Of a DNA stretch of 64,000 bases, positions 11,101 to 21,523 are shown in pieces. The position numbers were made by a program, and so were the translations under genes. A model generated the notes under the pieces. It searched no databases. It worked only from the letters and a program-made list of their open reading frames with translations, and was not told the DNA's origin. Each line of letters starts with the position of its first letter. Positions within the stretch are counted from its first letter, which is position 1. This stretch comes from Amyelois transitella (taxonomy: Eukaryota; Arthropoda; Insecta; Lepidoptera; Pyralidae), in assembly GCF_032362555.1 (NCBI RefSeq), contig NC_083505.1:9105501-9169500 (forward strand), read 5' to 3'.

Positions 11101-11691
11101 GGAATTAGGTATCAAAACAAGGTTCCGCTGCTTGCAAAAGCGTATATAGGTACCTATAGGTTTATATTGGTATAGGTACGATTAAAGTATTATTTAGGCA
11201 ATGTTTAGTAAAATTATTTAGGACGTGATTTTTACAATGAGCTTTCAATGAACCTTCTTAGCAAGGGTTAAAAGGGTTATTGTGAGAAAAAATAAAAATA
11301 CGGTTTCCTAGTATATAAACAGCAGCTCTAAACAATTTGTATTGAAATTTGATTTTTATAAAATTTATTGACGCATGCATATCCCATACGCAAAATTTGT
11401 TCTGTGTTAGGTATAAGTTATATGAATACCTACTTAAATCTTAATACATTCTTTATACTTTTTCATGAAATGATCCTTTTATGCAAAATAATATACTTAA
11501 GTAAGTATACTTAGAGATATTTTTTTTTTCAGTGTTTCTACTATCCCAGTTTCATTCGCATAGTACTGACGGTACCAGAAACTGTTCTTTGGGAGGCTTG
11601 TAGTAGAATACAGATGTTTTGCCGAGACCGCGCAGCAGAGTATGCCCTCATTAAAGAAACTGATATATTGGAATTATTATACCTGGGTTAA
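8159..11691 (+). CDS. Tat: Tyrosine aminotransferase, first tandem copy
   Basis: Five coding exons: 8159-8306, 9756-10084, 10282-10755, 10854-11036, 11533-11691; 1293 nt, 430 residues, all donor and acceptor sites GT..AG and in phase. Start is the ATG at 8159 ([10 protein letters not shown]). It is a PLP-dependent class I aminotransferase that transfers the amino group of tyrosine to 2-oxoglutarate. Family landmarks: [23 protein letters not shown] (Asn near 189), [11 protein letters not shown] (Asp near 217, Tyr near 220), [17 protein letters not shown] (PLP lysine near 250) and [16 protein letters not shown] near the C-terminus. Length is close to human TAT (454), with a shorter N-terminus. 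Its paralogue follows 1.05 kb downstream with identical exon sizes except the first and last. All key residues are present, so it looks functional. Assignment to TAT rather than another close class I enzyme rests on these motifs. Confidence 0.92.
8914..9045 (+). mobile_element. RTE-related short retroposon, 5' truncated
   Basis: GTCACTATTTGAATCT, GCGTGGCCATTCAGTC, CTGTCTACCCCGCAAGGGAT and a TATGTATG tail. It lies in intron 1 of the first tyrosine aminotransferase gene, same orientation as the gene. Confidence 0.8.
9062..9335 (-). mobile_element. RTE LINE 3' fragment with internal deletion
   Basis: Matches the 3' end of the RTE element at 29882-33301 on the same strand: complement of AAAATCACGCCTCTTTC, CATTCATAACTCTCTTCATG and TTGATCAAGATACGTTCG. 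Near 9290 it jumps from the CCTTTCCCTCCAC block to the TCCTAGATATACAAACTC block, which lie about 430 bp apart in the full copy. It sits in intron 1 of the first aminotransferase gene, antisense to it. Confidence 0.85.
9388..9462 (+). mobile_element. RTE-related short retroposon, 3' end only
   Basis: TTTCAAGGCTGTTGGCTCTG, CTACCCGGCAAGGAATATAG and ACGTGACTATATGTATG. A short 5' truncated copy in the same intron. Confidence 0.7.
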
Positions 11692-12742
11692 AGGAAGTTT
11701 GTATAATTAACTTCAAAAGTGATTTGGTTATTTAATATAGGCATCGACATAAGTATTTTATCTTTAACATCTGTAGCTCTCCTATTTTAAGTCCACCTTC
11801 TAAGCTGTCTGTAGGCTGTTTTAGGGTAGATAAAGTGTAAAAATGGTACCTAGAGGTATTAAGATCAAGGCGAAGGTAATGTCTGGGATTTACCTAAAAT
11901 TCATAGCATACAACATACACGAATACAAACGTAAATATCTATTTTAGAATGTACATATAAATAAAATGGGATTGCATTTCTACATATATTTTTTAATATT
12001 TTTGAAGGCAATATAACTTTCAGGTGTGTTTTAGTCTTTTGAAGACTGTTGGTTAGGTTAGGGAGGGATATAGACATACATACATATGTATGTAGTACCT
12101 GATTATGCAATTGAGAAAAAATCACACTGTATGGTTCTAGAGAGAGTTATTTGTACGCTATAGTTCTCGAAATGTCTACATTGGAGTGGAAACTTCTGCT
12201 CATAAGCTCGGCAATGCAAATCTATAAAATAAGGTGTCGCAATCGAATCCCACTTAGCATAACGGGTTCACTGGCTAAGTCTGGACGGTAGAAAACGTAA
12301 TATATATTTTTTTATTTACAAGCCCAAGATTATTCAAAATCAATTTAAATTTTAATTATTTATTAATAATTACATTACTTATTTTATCATTGCAATTTCT
12401 ACTAGAATAACATAGAAAATGTATTAAAGTTTAATGGAATCATGAAGTAATAAAAAACAATACATAATTTAAAATACCACGATTGTTTTATTTTTATTAG
12501 CAGGTAATGAAATTGCAAAATATGTGTATGATAACGTGAATTAATATATGGAATGTTAAATAAACTCGTCTACTACCGTCATCTCATCTGCATTTGAAAA
12601 CCTGTTCAATCGAGACTCGGGAGCCTGGCTTATCCAACGCCACACTGCTGATACAAAAGTAAGGTGGCCTGGTAGGAAGGCTATATTCACAGTTCAAGTT
12701 TAGAAGAGTCCACAGCTGAACGTGTTATAAGTGTTTGTGTCC
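11692..12742. other. Spacer between the two aminotransferase genes
   Basis: Holds the 3' UTR of the first gene and the promoter of the second. An AATAAAATGG at about 11960 could be a poly(A) signal. At 12030-12095 there is a decayed tail of the RTE-related retroposon (TCTTTTGAAGACTGTTGG, then GGGATATAGACATACATAC). No coding frame was found. Confidence 0.55.
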
Positions 12743-15705
12743 ATGTCGAGGAGACTACGAGACCAAAAGGAGTGGGAGGTGCGAGCTTCAACTCTCGCTC
12801 GCAACACCCATAATCTGATCAGAGGAATAGTTGAGAACCTGCAGGTCGAGCCTAACCCAAACAAACAGTTGATAGCTTTGTCTGTTGGTAAGTTCATCAT
12901 TGTTAATTTTATCATTCAAAATTTATGTAGCCTGAAATAAACAAGTAACAAATATCTGCTCATCTACGTACAAACTATTTTCTTATTATCTAAATACCAA
13001 AACAATTTTAAAGAACTACATTAAAAAAAAAATTTAAAGTTTTATTTCAAATATAATATAGTTACATTCATATGCCACAAGCAGCTCAGGTGATATACGC
13101 GACGTAGCAGTATACAGGTTTTATATTATAATTCCATGTAAATTAATAAAAAAAGAATGGCAAAGTCAAGGTTAAACAGGATACAGATTTCGCAACAATT
13201 AAGTCTATATATAAATCGTAACCTATTGCTAAGATGTTATGGAAAAGTTAAGGGACAATGTTTTTGCAGGCGACCCTACAACTTTTGGGAATCTCAATCC
13301 ACCAGAGCAAGTTTTAGATAGTATTCGCGAGAGTGTTCAATGGCACACAAGTCGAGGCTACGCTCCTGTAGTAGGGCATTATGAAGCAAGGAAAGCAGTG
13401 GCAGAGTACACCGCACACCAGGGTAATGTGTCACCGGACGATGTTATTCTGTGCAGTGGATGTTCACACGCTATCGAGTTGGCGATCACGGTACTCGCAG
13501 ATTCAGGACAAAATGTTCTTGTGCCAAGTCCAGCGTTTATGATATACCAAACAGTGGCTGAGGGGCTAGGAATTAAAATGAAATTTTACAAATTACTAGT
13601 AAGTGATTTTGTTTTCTTATCAGATTTTTTTGTGCAGATGGGCGTAATTTTTTAAACTATACATAGGTACCTCCTCTATCTTAATGTAGAGTTTTCAATG
13701 CGGTTTCATTATAAAACTTTTCCACTAATGGCGTTCTGTAAATTAAAACTGGGGTTGTGTAATTGGAAATTTTGTTTTGAAATAAAAGGAATTAACTAAA
13801 AACTTTGAATAATGATGTTGCAGAGATTGAAGGTTTGGCTCCGAAGCTCTTTTTTCAGGACCTTAAATATATATTATATTTTCCCTATAATTTACCTTTC
13901 GTAAGATGTGAGTAATTATATAATGCAAGCCGCCTAAAAATTATACAAACATTCCTAAATTTACACTTTCTTTGTATTAAAGAAATTGCTTTCAATTCTG
14001 GTAATGCTGGTATATGAGTATGGTAGTGGGATGTTATACATATATACGAGTAGTTATAAGTTTCTAGAATCATAACAAGTTTCCAGTTTACAAAATTTGC
14101 ATATTATTTACGCATTAATTTCTTTGTAGCTGCGTAAATCCTTGTTTAAAGGTTATTTATAAATAATAGTTACATTCCGATAAGAAAACAATTTCTTTGA
14201 TTCCAGCCTGAGAGACAATGGGAAGCAGATTTAGACGACTTAGAAAGCCAAATAGATGATGACACCGCCGCACTTGTTGTCATCAACCCGTCAAACCCGT
14301 GTGGGTCAGTTTATACGAAAGAACATTTAAATAATATATTGGACATAGCAGCTAGATACCACGTGCCGATCATAGCTGACGAAATTTATGAACATTTTGT
14401 ATTTTCTGGAAGCGAATTCACTGCCATGTCAGCTTTATCTCAAGACGTTCCTGTACTTACATGCGGAGGATTAACGAAGAGATTTTTAGTGCCTGGATGG
14501 CGTATGGGTTGGCTAATTATACACGACAGGCACAATATATTAGGAAAAGAGATCCGCAAGGGATTGAATAATGTGGCCAGTAAAATTTTAGGACCCTGTA
14601 CATTGGTACAAAGGGCTCTACCGTCGATTTTAAAAAATACACCGCAAAGCTTTTTCGACGAAGTTGTTCTGTTTATTGAGGTGAGTGGAATTTTAAAGTG
14701 TTGCCTAAATATGTTATTTGGAATGTTGTTTTTTATAATAACGAAGTACACATATTTCTAAAGTGAAGAGAGGTCTAGGTTACACTATCTAGCCACTAAA
14801 CAATATTTTAAATAGAGTAGTGAATTATTTTTTAAAGGCATACTTTGTATTGTACGACCTGGAAGAACTAGACACTGAAATAATAGTAGCTAGAACAGTT
14901 TAATTTTTTTTACTCGCAGTCATATTATGTTTTTCCTTCATGTTTTGTATTTAGTAATTATCTATAATTTATTTCTTTTTAGAATCAAGCAAAATTAGCA
15001 TATAGCGAACTTCGAAAGGCGCCTGGGCTTAAACCGGTGATGCCACAGGGGGCCATGTACATGATGATTGAAATTAAGATGTCCATGTTCCCGAGGTTTA
15101 AAAATGAACTTCAGTTTGTAGAGCAATTGGTTGCTGAGCAGTCTGTGTTTTGTTTACCGGGGCAGGTGAGAGATTCGCTTCAGTTAAGTACAGTTCCTAG
15201 GTAGATAATGGTATAGGATGTAGTAGTAGCAGTTTCCTTCTGGTGTAAATTCTTGTTACATTCTAACTCCTTTGGAGAGGAGCTTGGGGTGCACCGTTGG
15301 TCATGATTGGGCAAGTCAGGTTTTAACACGAAGCAACTTCTGACTGTCATCCACAGCTGCGCAAGGTGAATGTATAGTTAAGTTTAGTGAATGATAAGTT
15401 ACTAAGTATTTGTGGGACTTCCTTCAAAATAAATACCTATAAGTTACTATAGGTATACTGATATATAATTTTCTTTCCAGTGTTTTTGTTATCCTAACTT
15501 TATGCGTATTGTTCTGACCGTGCCAGAAGATATAATGCGCGAGGCTTGCCACAGAATAATAGTTTTCTGCCAAGAGAACGTCATTGTTGCGCCAAGAGAA
15601 AGACTGGTGGATTACAATAGCAGCGATATACCCTTGTCCATTGACAAAGAAGTCATCTGCGATAACACCATACCGCGAGTTCTGGCTCAAACTGAAAAAT
15701 TATAA
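12743..15705 (+). CDS. Tat: Tyrosine aminotransferase, second tandem copy
   Basis: Five coding exons: 12743-12887, 13270-13598, 14207-14680, 14983-15165, 15481-15705; 1356 nt, 451 residues, all junctions in phase. Start is the ATG at 12743 ([11 protein letters not shown]). It is a cytosolic PLP-dependent tyrosine:2-oxoglutarate aminotransferase by homology. Landmarks: [60 protein letters not shown] (Asp near 216), [17 protein letters not shown] (PLP lysine near 249), [12 protein letters not shown] and [16 protein letters not shown]. Exons 2, 3 and 4 are the same length as in the upstream copy (329, 474, 183 nt), so the pair arose by tandem duplication. This copy is closer to vertebrate TAT (RGYAP, ILGPCT) and has a C-terminus about 22 residues longer. 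It looks intact. Confidence 0.93.
15244..15372 (+). repeat. Dispersed repeat, inverted partner near 49270-49350
   Basis: GATTGGGCAAGTCAGGTTTT followed by AACACGAAGCAACTTCTGAC matches the complement of about 49295-49345 with few changes. It lies in intron 4 of the second aminotransferase gene. Family unknown; probably an end of a retroelement common in Lepidoptera. Confidence 0.5.
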
Positions 15706-16030
15706 AGTCGAGTATGAATTTGTAGAGCAGGTACCTAATTTACAAGTTACACATTAAATTGTTTTGTTACCAGTATAGACCTAAAGGCTACAAAATGCCG
15801 GATAAAATGTACGGAATAAATTTAGTTTACCTACATAATGTGTAATAAATAGATTTTTTTTATGTATTTTTCTACTAATCTTTTATTTTCCCAAAGCAGA
15901 GATTATAATTTTACCTCTGTGTAAAAAAGTATCTGGGTACTCGATATTAAAAATAAACCATTCCCTTGCTAAGGATTGATCCTGCATGATTAAAAATATT
16001 GAAATTTTACTGAAATAACATAATAGTCTA
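15706..16030. other. 3' flank of second aminotransferase gene
   Basis: Contains AATAAA-type motifs (about 15814 and 15842) that may serve as poly(A) signals of the upstream gene. No coding frame supported. Confidence 0.5.
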
Positions 16031-17198
16031 AGATCCGGCTGCAAAATCACTACGTTCATCGCGTAGTTAATCAAACTCACATTTTAACATAGATTTATGA
16101 ATAGGATAATACATAGATAATAGGGTGCCAGTCAATAAGTGGCCGCAAGTAATTTTAATTAAACTAATGTTAATTAATTTTCCAAAAAAAATTTCGTTCA
16201 CTTGTTTTTTAAATAAAATATCATCCACATCATAGAAATGTATGTAAAGAATTCGAAAATCAATGGGTGCCGTTACACACTCGGCCGCAACTACTACGCA
16301 GCCAGGTGTAAACAGGTAATATTTTGGTCTATTTATACGTTCATGTCGTACACGCATGTTTTTTATATCAAATTAAAGCTAATTTTTTTTTTAATATGAT
16401 GATATATCGCTGCCTGTGAATAAATGGCCGCAAATAAGGGTTGCTAGCTGTTAAAAACTCGAGGTATCCGAGATAAAGTATACACAACGTTGTTGATATC
16501 ATTTATTTATTGAACTTGAAAGTGTTATTACGTTGATAAAAGTAATATTAACATTTTAGAAAAATGAAAAAGTGTTTTTTGTGTAGTAAAACTCAAAATG
16601 TAACGAGCTCAAAAAGAAGGTTAGCATATAAGAATAATTTAGCTGCACTGTTGAGAACCCTATTACGCGTGCGCAATGGCTTCAAATACTCGCACAGCTG
16701 GTACTCGCCATCCTTGTCTAACAAGTGGCGTTACGCGCTAACTCTCTTTCACTTTATCTCGGATACCTCGAGTTTTTAACAGCTAGCAACCCTAATTTGC
16801 GGCCATTTATTCACAGGCAGCGATATATCATCATATTAAAAAAAAATTAGCTTTAATTTGATATAAAAAACATGCGTGTACGACATGAACGTATAAATAG
16901 ACCAAAATATTACCTGTTTACACCTGGCTGCGTAGTAGTTGCGGCCGAGTGTGTAACGGCACCCATTGATTTTCCAATTCTTTACATACATTTCTATGAT
17001 GTGGATGATATTTTATTTAAAAAACAAGTGAACGAAATTTTTTTTGGAAAATTAATTAACATTAATTTAATTAAAATTACTTGCGGCCACTTATTGACTG
17101 GCACCCTATTATCTATGTATTATCCTATACATAAATGTATGTTAAAATGTGAGTTTGATTAACTACGCGATGAACGTAGTGATTTTGCGGCCGGATCT
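16031..17198. mobile_element. Foldback element with two 449-bp inverted arms
   Basis: The left arm (16031-16479) and right arm (16751-17198) are reverse complements with only a few differences, separated by a 271-bp spacer. The outer ends read AGATCCGGCTGCAAAATCAC and the complement of the right end AGATCCGGCCGCAAAATCAC. Each arm carries several copies of a GGCCGCAA-type motif at spacings of roughly 105-145 bp, including two longer related units (GAATAAATGGCCGCAAATAA and CAATAAGTGGCCGCAAGTAA). Subterminal repeats like these often bind transposase. Each arm also keeps a 96-codon open frame, reading outward, that differs at three residues. No transposase or clear TSD was found; a GATC at each end is possible. 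Likely a non-autonomous foldback DNA transposon. Confidence 0.8.
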
Positions 17199-17404
17199 CG
17201 TACTATAAACATTTATTGTATGTCAATAAATGTTTATGTGTTATTTATATATTTTTATTTGTTATACCTCAACGACGACGTGTTTTTTATTTATTAGTAA
17301 AGATAATGTTCTGGGTTTTTTAGCTATCCATAGTTGGGAACAGAACCTGGAAACCCTAATGTGAAATTATCGATCTCTTACAATATGGGAAAATTAAACA
17401 TGTG

Positions 17405-17520
17405 TATCTCTTGCGGGGTAGACCGTTTAAAACGAGGTTGAGAGAGTAGCAAAAGACTGAAAAGCCACGTGCAGCTGTATGGCTTACTGATCAAATTGAG
17501 AAATAAAATAGTGACAAATT
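17405..17520 (-). mobile_element. RTE-related short retroposon, decayed fragment
   Basis: Complement of TCTTGCGGGGTAGAC, AAAGACTGAAAAGCCACGT, CAGCTGTATGGCTTACTG and AATAGTGACA, the middle of the family. Both ends are missing. Confidence 0.65.
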
Positions 17521-17529
17521 TTTTCACAT

Positions 17530-17697
17530 AAATAATAATACATACATAAAATCACGCCTTTTTCCCGAAGGGGTAGGCAGAGACTACTTCTTTCCACTTG
17601 CCACGATCTCTGCATATTTCCTTCGCTTCATCCACATTCATAACTCTCTTCATGCAAGCTCGGCGGTTTCGGGTACTTTTGACCTGACCCTTTACAA
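17530..17697 (-). mobile_element. RTE LINE 3' fragment
   Basis: Complement of AAAATCACGCCTTTTTCCC, GGGGTAGGCAGAGACTAC, CATTCATAACTCTCTTCATG and GGTACTTTTGACCTGACCC. It equals the last ~160 bp of the RTE element and is 5' truncated. Confidence 0.85.
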
Positions 17698-17865
17698 ATA
17701 AATAATAATTTTGATTGTAAATTTAGTAAGTACCTACTTATTATCACGACTCTTTCGTTCTCACGACACCCGAAGGCACATCACTAGGAGATTGAGGTAA
17801 CAAAAATCAATATCAAATGTACATTTGTTTTGTTTGACAGTGAATGACTAAAAAAATATTTATTG

Positions 17866-18135
17866 CATACATACATATAATCACGTCTATGTCCCTTGCG
17901 AGGTAGACAGAGCCAACAGTCTTGAAAAGACAGGCGACATTCACATTCAGCTTTTTGGTTTTATGACATAAAACCAAAAAGCTGAATGAACAAATGTATA
18001 ATCATAATTGACGATGTGGTGATATAATTTTATGATGATATAAATATGTTGATTCAAATTGTCACAGGTTGCTAGCGCATCGCCTTAAAGAAGAATCACA
18101 AGTTTATAAGCCTATCGCTAAGTCGCCTTTTATAA
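17866..18135 (-). mobile_element. RTE-related short retroposon, rearranged, with a perfect palindrome
   Basis: The 3' end (ATAATCACGTCTATGTCCC, GGTAGACAGAGCCAACAG) and the head side (GTCACAGGTTGCTAGCGCA, AGTCGCCTTTTA) of the family are present on the minus strand. Between them, 17944-17988 is a perfect palindrome: two 22-nt arms around a single A. An insertion of about 60 bp (18000-18060) also separates the parts. Confidence 0.7.
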
Positions 18136-18486
18136 AACTTTTGCCTATAGTATGACAACACCTTTGGGGAGACTATTGCTATCTAAAAGTGTAACGCGGA
18201 GTCTATTTCTTTTAGTGTATATCAAAGGTTAATTCTTTGACTTAGTAAGAACAAAGAATTCAACAACAGGCGTCAACGTCAACTTTTGATTTATTAGTGT
18301 CAATCAATATCTGTCAATGTCACATCTGAAGTTAGTCACTGACAGTATCTCTACTAATTATTAGTTTGTGCCGTTGTCTCTGATCCTGAGTTGAGCTCGG
18401 AAGTAAATTCGATTTGGATGTTGATTTGATGAAATCCATTTATATTTTCTCATTTCGCAGCGGTTCAAACACTATAAAATTAAAAA
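18136..18486. other. Upstream region of EMC4
   Basis: No coding frame. A short inverted repeat AATTCTTTG..CAAAGAATT lies at about 18231-18259, followed by several TGTCAATGTCA-like motifs. This segment likely contains the EMC4 promoter and 5' UTR. Confidence 0.5.
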
Positions 18487-19093
18487 ATGTCGCAAGTAAA
18501 ATCAAGCAAGAAGTTTAAATGGGCCCTGGACTTCAACCCGAAGTAAGCACTGTAACTAGATGCTATTCTGTAAATATAATTTACTATGTAACTAAAATCA
18601 TACTTCATTAATAAAAAATATTTCTTTCAGAAACAAGGTTCAGATAAATGACCTACCTTATCCACCGGGTTATAGCCAGTCTTCAAATTCGAGTTACACA
18701 GAATCTTCAAAAGATGCAGATTCAAATTTGCTCCTGATAAAAAAATTATGGGATGTTGCATTAGGCCCACTAAAACAAGTACCGATGAATTTATTCATTA
18801 TGTATATGGCCGGGAATTCTATCTCGATTTTCCCTATCATGATGGTAGGAATGTTGATAGTGCGGCCAGTCAAGGCCCTTTTTGCTACTCAGAGCACATT
18901 CAAGATGGTGGAAGGAACTCAAGCGATTGGCCAAAAGTTTGTTTACTTTATTGGCAATATAGTTAACATCTTTCTTGCACTATATAAATGTCAAAGTATG
19001 GGTTTGCTTCCAACACATTCCAGTGACTGGTTAGCATTTGAAGAACCTCAAACTAGAGTGGAACATATTGGGGGTGGTCTATCTTTACTGTGA
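18487..19093 (+). CDS. EMC4: ER membrane protein complex subunit 4 (EMC4)
   Basis: Two coding exons, 18487-18542 and 18631-19093, 519 nt, 172 residues; the codon AA|A at the junction is restored. Start is the ATG at 18487 (MSQVKSSKKFKWALDFNPK). EMC4 is a small tail-region membrane subunit of the ER membrane protein complex, which inserts transmembrane helices into the ER membrane. Hallmarks are KWALDFN near the N-terminus, DVALGPLKQVPMNLFIMYMA, GNSISIFPIMMV and, at the C-terminus, YKCQSMGLLPTHSSDWLAF and a GGG near the end. Two hydrophobic segments (about residues 95-120 and 136-155) fit the family. The length is close to human EMC4 (183). It converges on the small gene at 19195 with about 100 bp between the stop codons. 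Confidence 0.95.
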
Positions 19094-19194
19094 ACCAAGT
19101 AATAATAAACAATATTTTTTCATGTATTTATTTAAATTATCATTGTATAGAGCTAATAAATGGTATTTACAGACAGATATTACAATTATTAAAT

Positions 19195-21523
19195 TTAGTC
19201 CTTTCCTCCTTTTTTGCAATCACCCATTTTGTCTTTGATAAAAGCTTGTGCTTTTTCGAATAATACCTTCGGATCCTCCACTTTGTCTATCTGAAATAAT
19301 TAAAAATATTTATTTTAGCAATTGCACTGATTTGTCAAAGCTGTTCCAGTTTAATGCCTGTATCTGTGTTACAACAATATTTACAGAATAAAAAAAATTG
19401 TATGAGGGTTGTCATTGAGATTTTTATGACTAAGGGTTTTCATTTAGGTACTGGAAACTGTTGTGAAGGCTTAATATTACCTACTTTCTGAGTCATTTTT
19501 GTGTCATACATAAAATAATACCTCCCCATGGACCAGTAAAGCAAAACAATTCCTGGTTCTAACAGAAAATAAATAATAAAAAAACAAACCATTTCTTTTT
19601 TTCTATGGCCTTGTCACATTGTTCAATTTTTTTCTTACATGCATATTGAATCAGACCCTGCATTAAAAAAAGTTTACCTTATTATGTTCATAAACTAAAA
19701 GTAAATAATGTGACGAGACACAAAAGAGGCCATACTAATAAACTCCCAACCAGATAAATATCAATCAATAAGAAATTAAAAAAGGAAAGATGAATAAACA
19801 TGTTTATTTACCTGGTAGGGTTTATAAAAAAACAAAGAACCAGGAATAATTTTGCTGAGGCATATTTTGAAGTTGAATCAAATGAACAATTGAATAAGGC
19901 ATGGCCTCCTCTGTGGATTTAGCTGTTTATCTGTTAAGCATGATACAGATTAAATGTAACCTACTGCTGTAATGTCCTTTTAAAACAGAATTTTCTCTTC
20001 ATGATTATTGTCCGTGAGATTTTTATGACTTAGGGTTTTCGTCTAGGTCCTGGAAACTGTTATGGAGGCTTAATATTTCCTATTTTGTTAGCCATGTATG
20101 TGTAAGATATAAAATATTTTGTTTTGAACAATAGTAGTTGTTTAAAATTATCATTAACAACAATATAGACAAAAAAAAAACATTTTTTTCTGTAGCTTTT
20201 ACATTCACTGCTGAAATTGCACCCAGCATGTTTTTGTTAGAGACAGTTATAAGGAAAACACATATTAAGCAGTGTGCAATTGGTTTGATATTATACCCTA
20301 TATAAGGTTTTAAAACATTCAATTAGATAATTTTTGACAGTCTTGACTTTCATTTGCAATCGGAAATACTCGACAAATATTGAGTATTAAAATTTTTATT
20401 TACCTGATAATTTTGAGCTATATATACTCCAGTGTATACACCAGAGCCAAATATTATCTGTAAAGAAATGACAAAATGTTTTTACAAGAGCTAAAGGTAA
20501 AATAAATCCTTTGTTTGGTTATGTTAGATGTGTGTGTGTGTGCAGCATTAGCATATGAAATCTTAGGTTTCTTATTGACAAAATTATAATTTTGCTTCTG
20601 CTTGGGAGTGAAGCCAAAAGTAATCCTGGGACAATATTGATTGATTGATGAAATAAGTAATTATCAGCTTAGTTTGTCTACAAGTTTAGCATATATTAAA
20701 TGACAATTTGGATTCCAGTTGTGCAGGCAAAGTAGCTTTTGGTGTAACTTTAAACAATTACATGAGACTAACACCAGGGACCATTTGTGCTAGATAGTAT
20801 TCATGAGTAGGTACTTATGTAGGTATACAAAGCATGTATTCATGTCATCTAAAAATCAACTTACACTTGTTTTGACCAAAGAAAAAACACAGCCCATGGC
20901 TGGTTTATATGTATCTTGATTATTTGTATAAGGATTTGCTTAAATGCATATTTTTAGTTATTTTTGTTTCTTCATATTGAACATTACATATTGACAATGT
21001 CAACTAGACAACATTCTCATTTCAAAATATATTAAAAGTTTGTGAAAGTGTATTCAAAAAGTTTTGTGTTAGGTACCTTTTCACTTTGTATTGTAGGTGG
21101 GTAGGTATTGAATCTTTGTTTCTTATGTTGCACCTGAGGTTAAAACTTAATTTTTTTAGACATGACAAAGACATGATTTTATACCAAGCTTACAGTCTAT
21201 AGTCAATACCTACCTCCAATTTTTATTTTCGTATTTACTTATTTATTTTAATAACGACTTTACAGTAAATGTCTCATGTATTGCTCCACAATAACTCTAT
21301 TCTATCCTCAACACGAGGAATAGTTCTGAAGTTTGTTCTACTTACTAGTTTCAACATTATTTATACATTACAACTCTAGTATATTTATGAAAATGTTCTA
21401 ACACATCCTAAAATAGCAATGTCCTGGTCTACCTTCATCGTGCGGAACTATTACGAAATACCTACAATCTGTTTTTAGAGATATTTTTACTCACAATTTC
21501 AAACTTACCACTCCTTTGAGCAT
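19195..21523 (-). CDS. STMP1: Short transmembrane mitochondrial protein 1 (STMP1)-like microprotein
   Basis: Three short coding exons on the minus strand: 21509-21523, 20404-20457 and 19195-19290; 165 nt, 54 residues, all phase 0 junctions with GTAAGT/GTAAAT donors and CAG acceptors. The start is MLKGV, then IIFGSGVYTGVYIAQNYQ, then a charged tail with IDKVEDPKVLFEKAQAF and KKGGKD. The N-terminal hydrophobic helix with G..xG.Y.AQNY and a Lys/Glu-rich tail match the STMP1 family (47 residues in human), a mitochondrial inner-membrane microprotein linked to respiratory complexes. None of the exons would be found by a length-based gene search. The homology is short, so identity rests on the GxYxAQNY motif, size and exon logic. 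A second, mutually disrupting exon may exist at 19590-19657. Confidence 0.72.
19418..19515. repeat. Local intron duplication, copy A
   Basis: GAGATTTTTATGACTAAGGG, CTGGAAACTGTTGTGAAGGC and TTAATATTACCTA recur with about 80% identity at 20010-20115, in the same orientation, both in STMP1 introns. The duplicated unit may extend to include the exon-like segment at 19590-19657. Confidence 0.65.
19590..19657 (-). other. Possible alternative exon of the STMP1-like gene
   Basis: A 68-nt segment bounded on the minus strand by an AATGCAG acceptor and a GTTTGT donor. Joined to exon 2 in phase 0 it would read GLIQYACKKKIEQCDKAIEK then KK; joining on to exon 3 makes TGA at once. It would give an isoform with a different, Cys-containing basic tail. 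No transcript evidence; chance splice-like signals are possible. Confidence 0.25.
20010..20115. repeat. Local intron duplication, copy B
   Basis: GAGATTTTTATGACTTAGGG, CTGGAAACTGTTATGGAGGC and TTAATATTTCCTA pair with copy A at 19418-19515. It lies in STMP1 intron 2. Confidence 0.65.
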
